From Helcococcus bovis (GTDB lineage: Bacteria > Bacillota > Clostridia > Tissierellales > Peptoniphilaceae), in assembly GCF_046035435.1 (NCBI RefSeq), contig NZ_JBFNFH010000007.1: a stretch of DNA of 64,000 nucleotides; one strand, given 5' to 3'. Shown piece after piece: positions 6,499-14,275 of the stretch; the first letter of the stretch is position 1, and each line of letters starts with the position of its first letter. Both the position numbers and the translations under genes were made by a program. Under the pieces are notes generated by a model that saw only the letters and a list, made by a program, of their open reading frames with translations, did no database searches and was not told where the DNA came from.

Positions 6499-7659
6499 AT
6501 GTCTTATATAAAAATTTTTACAATTAAAGATAATGTTAATAGAAGTATAGACTATATTTTAAATCCAGAAAAAACTACTCCAGAATTAATTTATTTTAAT
6601 AAATGTGGTATTTACAATACAGAACAAGATTTTGAACTTACAAGGTTGCAGTTTCATTCTAAAGTAAAAGTAACAGCCAGACATATCATACAATCTTATG
6701 CTAAGGAACAAAATGTTAATAAAGATGAAGTATTAAAAGTAGCTAAAGAATTTTGCGAAAAACATTTAAAAGATTATCAATATGTAATTTCTGTACATAT
6801 CGATCAAGAGCATTTACATGCTCATATAATATTTAATACTGTAAATTTAGAGACTGGAAAAGCTTATAGATCCAATAAAAAATCATTTCACGATAAATTA
6901 ATAAAAGACTTTAATACGGTTTTAAAAGAAAATTATATAGATGAATGTATTGTAACTGAAAAAAAAGTAAATAGAGAATATGAAAATGAAAAAAGTTTAA
7001 GAGATTTGCTAAAGAAAGATATAGATTCAGCAATTCTAAAATCTTCTTATTATGAAGATTTTATTAAAATAATGAGTGTTAAATATTTTATAAAAGATGA
7101 AGGATATAAATATCTTTCTTTTAAACACAAAAACTTTAGCAAAAAATTTATGAGATGTACCCAAAAATTAGGAGAAGAATATACTAGAGAAAGTATTAAA
7201 AAAAGAATAGAAAATAAAATTGAATATGCTATCGTTAATTTAGATAATAAAAATAATAAAAAAGAAAAATCTAAAAACTTTCACCAGACACAAGATAAAG
7301 AATATATTGATTTAAGTAATAAATTTAATGAGATAAAAAAAGATATAGGTTTTATTGTTGATACACAATCAAATGATAAAGCTAGAACGAAACAAGGATA
7401 TAGAAATTGGGCTAAAAAAAATAATACAACAACTATAAATCATAACCTTTATATTTTAAATAAGAAATATGATATTAAATATGATTTTGAAAAAAATATT
7501 AATAAAAAAATTAAAGAAAATATGAAAAAATTACAGACAACTTTAGATAAAAATGATATAATTAAATTAAAGATAGAAACATATGAATTGCGTAAAATCT
7601 TAAATAATATTGAAAAATATAATTCAAAAGAAAGTATTTCAAAATTTATTGAAATTTGA
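6499..7659 (+). CDS. MOBP-type relaxase (MobA/VirD2 family)
   Basis: The protein has 386 residues. The metal-binding motif HxDxxHxHxH lies at residues 100-109 (HIDQEHLHAH), with Asn 113 after it. A Tyr in the N-terminal RSIDYIL segment (about residue 19) is the candidate nicking residue. The relaxase cuts oriT, stays linked to the 5' end and pilots the strand through the channel. The C-terminal half is Lys- and Asn-rich without a recognised domain and is shorter than in many Tn1549-type relaxases, but there is no sign of a frameshift. A terminator follows at 7671-7701. Confidence 0.9.
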   Translation: MSYIKIFTIKDNVNRSIDYILNPEKTTPELIYFNKCGIYNTEQDFELTRLQFHSKVKVTARHIIQSYAKEQNVNKDEVLKVAKEFCEKHLKDYQYVISVHIDQEHLHAHIIFNTVNLETGKAYRSNKKSFHDKLIKDFNTVLKENYIDECIVTEKKVNREYENEKSLRDLLKKDIDSAILKSSYYEDFIKIMSVKYFIKDEGYKYLSFKHKNFSKKFMRCTQKLGEEYTRESIKKRIENKIEYAIVNLDNKNNKKEKSKNFHQTQDKEYIDLSNKFNEIKKDIGFIVDTQSNDKARTKQGYRNWAKKNNTTTINHNLYILNKKYDIKYDFEKNINKKIKENMKKLQTTLDKNDIIKLKIETYELRKILNNIEKYNSKESISKFIEI

Positions 7660-7670
7660 TTTTAAAAATA

Positions 7671-7701
7671 AAAAAGCATGACCCCTAAATCATACTTTTT
7701 T
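7671..7701 (+). terminator. Terminator after the relaxase gene
   Basis: AAAAAGCATGA (7671-7681) pairs with TCATACTTTTT (7690-7700) with one mismatch, around a CCCCTAAA loop. It is followed by a short T run and begins 11 bases after the stop codon. Confidence 0.6.
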
Positions 7702-7878
7702 ACAAATTTTTAATATTTTCAATGATTTATATAAAATTATTAAAATTAAGTATACAAAAACATATTTTTATGTTATGATACTGGTAACGGGTAAATTCTT
7801 TTAATATTTATATAATCCTTCTTAAAGATATCATTAAAATTTGAAAATGTCAATTAGAATAGAAGGAGATTATATAAT

Positions 7879-8106
7879 ATGTCTGAAAAAAAAGAATTAT
7901 CACCAAACACAATTGCACACAAAAAGTGGCATAAAAAGAACCTTGAACATTCCAGGTATTTAAAGAATAGAACAACTGCACGTTCTTTTGTTAGACACTA
8001 TGCAAAAGATGAAGATATTGTAGAGTTAATTTCTATATACATGAATGAGAATAAAAACTCAAATAATGTAGTATCATTGATTAAAAAACATATTGAAAAT
8101 ATTTGA
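7879..8106 (+). CDS. Small hypothetical basic protein of the mobile element
   Basis: The protein has 75 residues and a good AGAAGGAG ribosome site. The sequence NTIAHKKWHKKNLEHSRY ... TTARSFVRHYA resembles small uncharacterised proteins common on Firmicute phages and conjugative elements; their function is unknown. It is basic at the N-terminus and helical at the C-terminus, so nucleic-acid binding is possible but not shown. In related elements such genes often precede an excisionase and integrase, which are not found here. About 220 bases without a gene lie upstream, containing the relaxase terminator and AT-rich sequence. Confidence 0.6.
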   Translation: MSEKKELSPNTIAHKKWHKKNLEHSRYLKNRTTARSFVRHYAKDEDIVELISIYMNENKNSNNVVSLIKKHIENI

Positions 8107-8163
8107 CAGGGGATATAAATATTTAATATAATTTAATATTAAATATTTTTTCTTAGAATATAC

Positions 8164-8193
8164 TTTGTCACAAAATACTAATTTTGTGACAAA
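8164..8193. repeat. Perfect 13-bp inverted repeat
   Basis: TTTGTCACAAAAT and ATTTTGTGACAAA are separated by four bases (ACTA). Each arm itself contains a smaller palindrome, TTTGT-C-ACAAA or TTTGT-G-ACAAA, so the site is a dyad of dyads. There is no U tract, which argues against a terminator. Binding of a dimeric regulator or recombinase is the more likely role. Confidence 0.55.
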
Positions 8194-8669
8194 ATAGTAT
8201 AAACGAAATAGGAGTGCTGCGTTTATATATAAACTCCAAATAATGTAAAATTCAGTAATATTATTATAATTCAATATCCGATATATTAAATTTATTAATT
8301 AGTTTATTTACTTATATCCTTTAATTTATTTATAAATGCTTCTCCATCTAAAAATTTTATTCTTCTTAATTTAAATCAATATATCTCATTTACAAGAATT
8401 TCCTTTTAAATTAATCTAAGAATTTTATTCTTATTAAATTAATATTTCAGAAATTTAATTTCAGGATTCCAAATTTAATTTAATAATATAATATTTTGTT
8501 TTTATTACTATTTCATGATGTATTTTGCTTTATATAATAATTTGCTAATTTCCTCTAAAATTTGAAGCCGTAAAATCGATTCTAAGCGATGTTTTTATAT
8601 TTAGACATACAATTACACCTTTAAATTTTCATTAATTTTACTTATATTTTTGATTTTTATTATAATATT

Positions 8670-8703
8670 AAAAAGACAACCAAAATTAATTGATTGTCTT
8701 TTT
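8670..8703. terminator. Bidirectional terminator downstream of rny
   Basis: AAAAAGACAA (8670-8679) pairs with TTGTCTTTTT (8694-8703), with A and T tracts on both sides. It lies 37 bases beyond the rny stop codon on the - strand and could also stop transcription coming from the mobile element. It shares the TTGATTGTC plus T-tract half with the terminator at 2476-2505. Confidence 0.65.
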
Positions 8704-8740
8704 TATTTTATAGTTAATAACTATTTTAATATAAATTATT

Positions 8741-10282
8741 TTATTTTGCATATGCAACAGATCTTGTTTCTCTAATTGTATGAACTTTAATTTTTCCTGG
8801 GTATTCTAATTCATTTTCAATTTGTAATGCAATTTCATTTGAAAGAATTGTTAGTTGGTCATCAGAAATTTTTTCAGGTTCAACCATGATTCTAATTTCA
8901 CGACCAGCTTGAATAGCATAAGCTTTTTTAATTCCGTCATATGATGTTGCAATTGCTTCAAGATTTGTCAATCTTTGTAGATATGCCTCTAAAGCTTCAC
9001 GTCTAGCACCTGGTCTTGATGCTGAGATTGCATCAGCTGCTTGAACTATCATAGCTTCTAATGAATTAAATGGTACATCAAAGTGATGAGCTTCAACACA
9101 GTGTACAATTTCTTCTTTAATCTTGTATCTTCTTAATAAATTTACACCAATTTCAACATGTGTTCCTTCGATTTCGTGATCTAATGCTTTACCAATATCG
9201 TGTAATAAACCACCACGTCTAGCAATTCTATCATTTATACCTAATTCTTTAGCCATAATACCAGCTATATTTGCTACTTCAACTGAATGCCATAAAACGT
9301 TTTGTCCGTATGATGTTCTATAATTTAATTTACCTAAAACTTTTACTAAGTCTGGATGTAAACCATGAACTCTTGCTTTTTCACAAGCTTCTTCACCATA
9401 TTCTTTAGTTCTTTGTTCGATATCTTCAAGAGCTTTTTGATACATTTCTTCAATTCTTGCTGGATGGATTCTTCCATCTACCATTAAGTATTCTAATGTA
9501 AGTTTAGCAATTTCACGTCTTCTTGGATCATAACAAGATAAAACTATCGCTTCAGGGGTATCATCTATAATTAAATCAACTCCTGTTAAACTTTCAAACG
9601 AACGTATGTTTCTTCCTTCACGTCCTATAATTCTACCTTTCATTTCATCACTAGGTAGTGATACTACTGAAACTGAAGATTCAGCAACAATTTGAGATGC
9701 TTGTCTTTGAATTGCTGTTGCAACAATCTCTCTAGATAAACGCTTTTCTTCTTCACGTGTTCTAGCTTCAAATTCTCTCAAAATTAATGCTTTATGATGT
9801 TCTGCTTCATCAGCAACTTGTTCTAAAATAATATCTTTTGCTTCTGTTTGAGTTAAACCAGAAATTCTTTCTAATTCTGTTACTTGTTTGTTTAATGCTT
9901 CTTCTATTTCAGCTTCTTTTGATTCAATATTTTTAATTTTATTATTTAATGAATCATTTTTTCTATCTAATTTATCTAATTTTTTATCTAAATTTTCTTC
10001 TTTTTTAACTAACCTTTGTTCGTGTTTGTTAATTTCACTTTTACGTTTTTTATTTTCTTGTTCAATATTTTGTTTTAATTTATAAATTTCATCTTTAGCT
10101 GTCAATATTGCTTCTCTCTTTAGAGATTCAGCGTCTTTATTAGCATCGTCAATTATTCTTCTTGAAATTTGTTCTGCAGAATTAATTTTTTTCTTATCTG
10201 CATTTTGTTTTATAATTGAAACAACTATATATCCAATAATAACTCCCACTATTAAGGCTAGTGCATAGTATACAAAATCCAT
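8741..10282 (-). CDS. rny: Ribonuclease Y
   Basis: The protein has 513 residues, the usual RNase Y length. A single N-terminal membrane helix (FVYYALALIVGVIIGYIVV) is followed by a long coiled coil (~30-190). A KH RNA-binding domain (GRIIGREGRNIRSFE, ~215-230) and an HD hydrolase domain with HDIGKALDHE follow. This membrane-bound endoribonuclease starts mRNA decay in Firmicutes. ATG 10282 has a perfect TAGGAGG site. Only 16 bases separate it from the end of recA, so it is the last gene of the ftsK-pgsA-recA-rny operon, with a terminator downstream. Confidence 0.97.
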   Translation of the reverse strand: MDFVYYALALIVGVIIGYIVVSIIKQNADKKKINSAEQISRRIIDDANKDAESLKREAILTAKDEIYKLKQNIEQENKKRKSEINKHEQRLVKKEENLDKKLDKLDRKNDSLNNKIKNIESKEAEIEEALNKQVTELERISGLTQTEAKDIILEQVADEAEHHKALILREFEARTREEEKRLSREIVATAIQRQASQIVAESSVSVVSLPSDEMKGRIIGREGRNIRSFESLTGVDLIIDDTPEAIVLSCYDPRRREIAKLTLEYLMVDGRIHPARIEEMYQKALEDIEQRTKEYGEEACEKARVHGLHPDLVKVLGKLNYRTSYGQNVLWHSVEVANIAGIMAKELGINDRIARRGGLLHDIGKALDHEIEGTHVEIGVNLLRRYKIKEEIVHCVEAHHFDVPFNSLEAMIVQAADAISASRPGARREALEAYLQRLTNLEAIATSYDGIKKAYAIQAGREIRIMVEPEKISDDQLTILSNEIALQIENELEYPGKIKVHTIRETRSVAYAK

Positions 10283-10298
10283 GCTAACCTCCTAGATG

Positions 10299-11348
10299 CT
10301 ATTTAATCAATCCTTCTTCTTCATCTTCTAACACTTCAGGTTGTTCAGAAGGTTGATTTCCTTTTTTTAATTTTTCTCTAATTTTCATTTCAATTTCTTT
10401 GTAAATATCTTCATTATTTAATAGATACTCTTTAACATTTTCACGGCCTTGTCCTAATCTATCTCCATTATAACTATACCATGAGCCAGCTTTATCAACT
10501 ATTTCAAAGTCAACTGCTGAGTCTAAAACTGTACCAACTTTTGATATACCTGTTCCATACATAATATCAAATGTTGCAGTCTTAAATGGTGGAGCTACTT
10601 TATTTTTGACAACTCTTACTTGAGTGCTACTTCCGATAACTTCATCACCATTTTTAATTTGATCTTTTCTTCTTATATCAAGTCTAACACTTGAATAGAA
10701 TTTAAGAGCAATACCACCTGTTGTTGTTTCAGGATTTCCAAACATTACACCAATTTTTTGACGTAATTGATTTAAGAATATAACTGTTGTATTTGATTTT
10801 GCAACAATACCTGTTAATTTTCTCATAGCTTGACTCATAAGTCTTGCTAATAAACCAACATGGCTATCACCCATATCTCCTTCTATTTCTGCTCTTGGTA
10901 CAAGCGCAGCAACAGAGTCAACAACAATAATATCTACTGCATTAGATCTTACTAATGATTCAGTAATAGCTAATGCTTGCTCACCAGTATCAGGTTGTGA
11001 TAAAACTAAATTATCAGTATCAACACCTAAATTTTTTGCATAATGTACATCTAGAGCATGTTCTGCATCTATAAAAGCACCGATTCCACCCATTTTTTGA
11101 GCTTCAGCAATACAGTGTAATGCTAATGTTGTTTTACCAGATGATTCTGGTCCATAAATTTCTACAACTCTACCTCTTGGCAGACCACCAATTCCTAACG
11201 CAATATCTAAATTCATCGCACCAGTAGGAATTGCTTCAATATCAACTGATTTTGGTGCTTCACCAAGAACCATTATTGAACCTTTACCGTATGATTTTTC
11301 AATTTGGGATAAAGCACGATCTAAGGCTTTTCTTTTTTCTTTATCCAT
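10299..11348 (-). CDS. recA: Recombinase RecA
   Basis: The protein has 349 residues with Walker A GPESSGKTT, Walker B (DIIVVDSVAAL), the MAW-type N-terminal helix and loop L2 (FGNPETTTGG). The acidic C-terminal tail is typical. RecA forms the filament for homologous recombination and triggers LexA cleavage. The only strong ribosome site, AGGAGG, overlaps the pgsA stop codon. It lies 21 bases from ATG 11348 but six bases from an in-frame ATT at 11363, so the true start may be the ATT, adding five residues. Confidence 0.97.
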   Translation of the reverse strand: MDKEKRKALDRALSQIEKSYGKGSIMVLGEAPKSVDIEAIPTGAMNLDIALGIGGLPRGRVVEIYGPESSGKTTLALHCIAEAQKMGGIGAFIDAEHALDVHYAKNLGVDTDNLVLSQPDTGEQALAITESLVRSNAVDIIVVDSVAALVPRAEIEGDMGDSHVGLLARLMSQAMRKLTGIVAKSNTTVIFLNQLRQKIGVMFGNPETTTGGIALKFYSSVRLDIRRKDQIKNGDEVIGSSTQVRVVKNKVAPPFKTATFDIMYGTGISKVGTVLDSAVDFEIVDKAGSWYSYNGDRLGQGRENVKEYLLNNEDIYKEIEMKIREKLKKGNQPSEQPEVLEDEEEGLIK

Positions 11349-11373
11349 TGTATTTTCAGTAATAACTAACCTC

Positions 11374-11931
11374 CTAAATATTTTCTAAATCTAATACCTT
11401 AATATTTTTAATTAAGTAATCTAAACCTGAAAGTATAGTTAAAATAACTGAAATGTAAAGTAATAAGCTAAATACTAAACTTGGTATAAATGTAAGTATT
11501 CCACTCAATAAATACATAATAATTGTAATCATTTGACTAACAGTTTTTAATTTTCCATAAATAGATGCTGCAATAGTAATATTATTAGATGCAGCTAATA
11601 TTCTCAAACCATCGATCAATAATTCTCTAAAAATTATAACAATTACAGTCCATGCAGGTATTATTCCAGCCCCTGCTAAAACCATAAATCCAGCTTGAGT
11701 TAATACTTTATCCACTAAAGGATCCATAAATTTACCAAATGTAGTAACCAAATTTCTTGATCTTGCAATATGACCATCTAGAAAATCTGTAAATGATGTA
11801 ATTGCAAATAAAATAGCTGGCAACACAGAATTTGTTTTGTAAATATTGAATACAATAACAAAAATTGGAACCATAAATAATCTTATCAATGTTAGTTTAT
11901 TCGGTAGATTCATCTTCAATAATTTCTTCAT
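11374..11931 (-). CDS. pgsA: CDP-diacylglycerol-glycerol-3-phosphate 3-phosphatidyltransferase
   Basis: The integral membrane protein has about 185 residues and carries the CDP-alcohol phosphotransferase motif DFLDGHIARSRNLVTTFGKFMDPLVDK, broken here as DFLDGHIAR ... GKFMDPLVDK. It makes phosphatidylglycerol phosphate, the committed step to phosphatidylglycerol. ATG 11931 has a GGAAG site six bases upstream; ATG 11913 (MNLPNKLTL) fits the family N-terminus equally well. Either start overlaps the end of ftsK, indicating translational coupling. Its TAG stop forms part of the recA ribosome site. Confidence 0.92.
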   Translation of the reverse strand: MKKLLKMNLPNKLTLIRLFMVPIFVIVFNIYKTNSVLPAILFAITSFTDFLDGHIARSRNLVTTFGKFMDPLVDKVLTQAGFMVLAGAGIIPAWTVIVIIFRELLIDGLRILAASNNITIAASIYGKLKTVSQMITIIMYLLSGILTFIPSLVFSLLLYISVILTILSGLDYLIKNIKVLDLENI

Positions 11932-14152
11932 TATTATCTTCCATTTCAATTTCTTCTAAAGTTTTAAGTATATTTCTAGGTTTACTTCCATCTTGTTCGC
12001 TTACAATTCCTTTTCTAGTCATTTGGTCAATTATACGGCCAGCTCTAGCATATCCAACTCTAAATCTACGTTGAATTGCAGAAATTGAAGCTTGATTTTC
12101 ACTTATAACAAAGTTAACAGCTTCATCAAATAATTCATCAAGATCATCTACTGATTCATTTGATTTATTTGCAGCTTCTGAAATAACTTTATTAAAGCTT
12201 TCATCATGTTTAATTTCTTCATTTTTATTTTTTACAAATGTTACAACTCTTTCAACTTCACTGTCAGTTAAAAATGCACCCTGTGCACGTTTTGGTTTTG
12301 GTAATTTTCCAGGATAATATAACATATCACCTTTACCTAATAACTTTTCAGCACCAGACATATCAATTATAGTTCTTGAATCTATATTTGATGCAACTTG
12401 AAATGCTATTCTAGATGGAATATTAGCTTTAATAATACCTGTAATGACATTAACACTTGGTCTTTGAGTTGCAATTAATAAATGAACACCACTAGCTCTA
12501 CCCATTTGAGCCAGTCTTGTAATATAATTTTCAACATCTTTGGATGCTTCCATCATTAAATCAGATAACTCATCAATAATAACAACAAGATATGGCATTT
12601 TTTCTAAACTTCCATCTTCATTATCTTCTTCAACTTTCTTATTATATGACTTAATATCTCTACATCCATTTTTTGAAAATTTTTCAAAACGTGTAGTCAT
12701 CTCTTTTACAGCTTCATATAAAGAAGCTGTAGCTTCTTGAGCTTTAGTAACTACTTTTCTACCCTTTAGATGAGGTATTCCAGAATAAATTTTAAGTTCA
12801 ACCATTTTAGGGTCAATCATAATAAATTCTACCTCATTTGGAGAATATTTATATATAATACTCATAATGATAACATTCATAAGAACAGATTTTCCTGATC
12901 CAGTAGCTCCAGCAATAAGTAAATGTGGCATTTCATTAATTTTTGCATATAATGGTTTACCAAATAAGTCTTTACCGACTGCAACTGTAATATCATCATC
13001 TTCTTTTTGAAATTCATCAGTAGAAATTAAAGATTTAAATGTAACAATATCTTTATTTTGGTTTGGAACTTCTATACCTACATATGGTTTTCCCGGAATT
13101 GGAGCTTCTATTCTTATACCAGGTGATGCTAAGGCCATAGCTAAATTATTTGATAAATTAACTATTTTACTTACTTTTATACCTGATTGGGGCTTAACCT
13201 CATATGAAGTTACAGTAGGTCCATTGTTAATATTTACAACTTCAGAAGAAATACCAAAACTTTCTAATGTATCAACGATTATATCAGCATTACCTAGTAA
13301 TCTTGTCTCATCATCAGTTTTAGACTCCGATTGGTTATTTAATAAATCCATTGGAGGTTTAGTATATTGATAATTATCATCGTATACAATTCCCAATTGA
13401 TCGTAACCATTTTCTTCATCAGATTCTTTATTTACTGATTTATTTTCTGCATTTTGCTTGTGATATGAAATTTTAGGTTCAATACGAGGTTCTAATTTAT
13501 CTGAATTTGTATTGTTATAAATTTCATTTTTAGTATCATCTTTTTTATCAAATATAAATCTTTTTTCCTTAACATCTTTATTTTTTTTAATAGGTTTAGG
13601 AGTATTGGAAAATAAAGTCATAAATTTATAAAATGAATTTTTAAAAAATTCAGACATTGATTTATCAAATAAATAAAAATATGATGCAAAATATATTAGT
13701 ATAGTAAATATATATATGCCGATGTCGGCAATTAAAGCATTAAATAAAAAATATAAAGTGGTAAACATAATACCAACTCCAGTATAATTCAATGCTTGAC
13801 TATATGAGTTTTCAATATATGATGAATAATTTAATCCATTACTATAAAATGTTGATAAAAATATACCTGTTATTATAAGTAATAGTGAAATTACAACTAT
13901 TTTATGTTTATTTGTATCATAGAATTTTTTATTTAATAATGCAAAAAACATAAAAGCAATATAAAGTGGTAAAATATAAGCTGTCAAACCAAAAAGAATA
14001 AAAAGACCTTTACTAAATACCTCACCTATTATTCCCATTTTATCTTTGAGAATAATGGCTGATATTAAAAATATAAATAAAAACAATGTAGTAATTGACT
14101 TAATAGCAAAATTTTTATTATTTGTAGTATTTTTTTTTCTCTTATTTGCCAT
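11897..14152 (-). CDS. ftsK: DNA translocase FtsK/SpoIIIE
   Basis: The protein has about 751 residues. Four or five membrane helices occupy roughly residues 20-170, followed by a short charged linker and a RecA-like motor with Walker A GATGSGKSV and Walker B LVVIIDELSDLM. The C-terminal winged-helix gamma domain (ISAIQRRFRVGYARAGRIIDQM) reads DNA polarity sequences. It pumps chromosome ends away from the closing septum. ATG 14152 has GGAGGAAAT in front; an upstream in-frame ATG at 14179 lies within the promoter. It heads the ftsK-pgsA-recA-rny operon. Confidence 0.95.
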   Translation of the reverse strand: MANKRKKNTTNNKNFAIKSITTLFLFIFLISAIILKDKMGIIGEVFSKGLFILFGLTAYILPLYIAFMFFALLNKKFYDTNKHKIVVISLLLIITGIFLSTFYSNGLNYSSYIENSYSQALNYTGVGIMFTTLYFLFNALIADIGIYIFTILIYFASYFYLFDKSMSEFFKNSFYKFMTLFSNTPKPIKKNKDVKEKRFIFDKKDDTKNEIYNNTNSDKLEPRIEPKISYHKQNAENKSVNKESDEENGYDQLGIVYDDNYQYTKPPMDLLNNQSESKTDDETRLLGNADIIVDTLESFGISSEVVNINNGPTVTSYEVKPQSGIKVSKIVNLSNNLAMALASPGIRIEAPIPGKPYVGIEVPNQNKDIVTFKSLISTDEFQKEDDDITVAVGKDLFGKPLYAKINEMPHLLIAGATGSGKSVLMNVIIMSIIYKYSPNEVEFIMIDPKMVELKIYSGIPHLKGRKVVTKAQEATASLYEAVKEMTTRFEKFSKNGCRDIKSYNKKVEEDNEDGSLEKMPYLVVIIDELSDLMMEASKDVENYITRLAQMGRASGVHLLIATQRPSVNVITGIIKANIPSRIAFQVASNIDSRTIIDMSGAEKLLGKGDMLYYPGKLPKPKRAQGAFLTDSEVERVVTFVKNKNEEIKHDESFNKVISEAANKSNESVDDLDELFDEAVNFVISENQASISAIQRRFRVGYARAGRIIDQMTRKGIVSEQDGSKPRNILKTLEEIEMEDNNEEIIEDESTE

Positions 14153-14177
14153 ATTTCCTCCATAAAAACTCATTATC

Positions 14178-14186
14178 ATTATATCA
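14178..14186 (-). promoter_or_regulatory. Extended -10 promoter of ftsK
   Basis: TGATATAAT reads on the - strand, giving a perfect -10 TATAAT (14183-14178) with the TGn extension, about 25 bases before the ftsK start. No good -35 is visible at 17 bases, as is common for extended -10 promoters. It lies just downstream of the pnp terminator. Confidence 0.5.
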
Positions 14187-14228
14187 TAAATCTACTAAAT
14201 ATGGTATTAAATTATTTTAAATACACAT

Positions 14229-14259
14229 AATAAAAACCAAATGCTACTTGAACATCTGG
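14229..14259 (-). terminator. Terminator of pnp
   Basis: On the - strand CCAGATG pairs with CATTTGG around a nine-base loop, followed by TTTTTATT. It begins 17 bases after the pnp stop codon. Confidence 0.65.
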
Positions 14260-14275
14260 CTTAAATTTATTTATA

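Larger units (their letters stand above)
8107..8740. other. Gene-free, AT-rich boundary between mobile element and chromosome
   Basis: These 634 bases hold no complete gene. They contain a 13-bp inverted repeat (8164-8193), a 14-bp palindrome GTTTATATATAAAC (8221-8234), two similar segments AATTTTATTCTTCTTAA (8353 on) and AATTTTATTCTTATTAA (8421 on), a one-mismatch copy of the 4928 hairpin arm (8572-8586), and the rny terminator. On the - strand at 8304-8375 a short open piece reads LRRIKFLDGEAFINKLKDISK before a stop. It could be the tail of a decayed gene but is too short to assign. No integrase or attachment site can be recognised. Confidence 0.5.

Noticed and set aside
8164..8193. A dif-type XerC/XerD site or an intrinsic terminator
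   Set aside because: The arm spacing and sequence do not fit dif, and there is no U tract for termination; kept only as an inverted repeat.
8074..8274. - strand 66-residue open frame after the small mobile-element gene
   Set aside because: It overlaps the real 75-residue gene and crosses the 13-bp inverted repeat, with no ribosome site.
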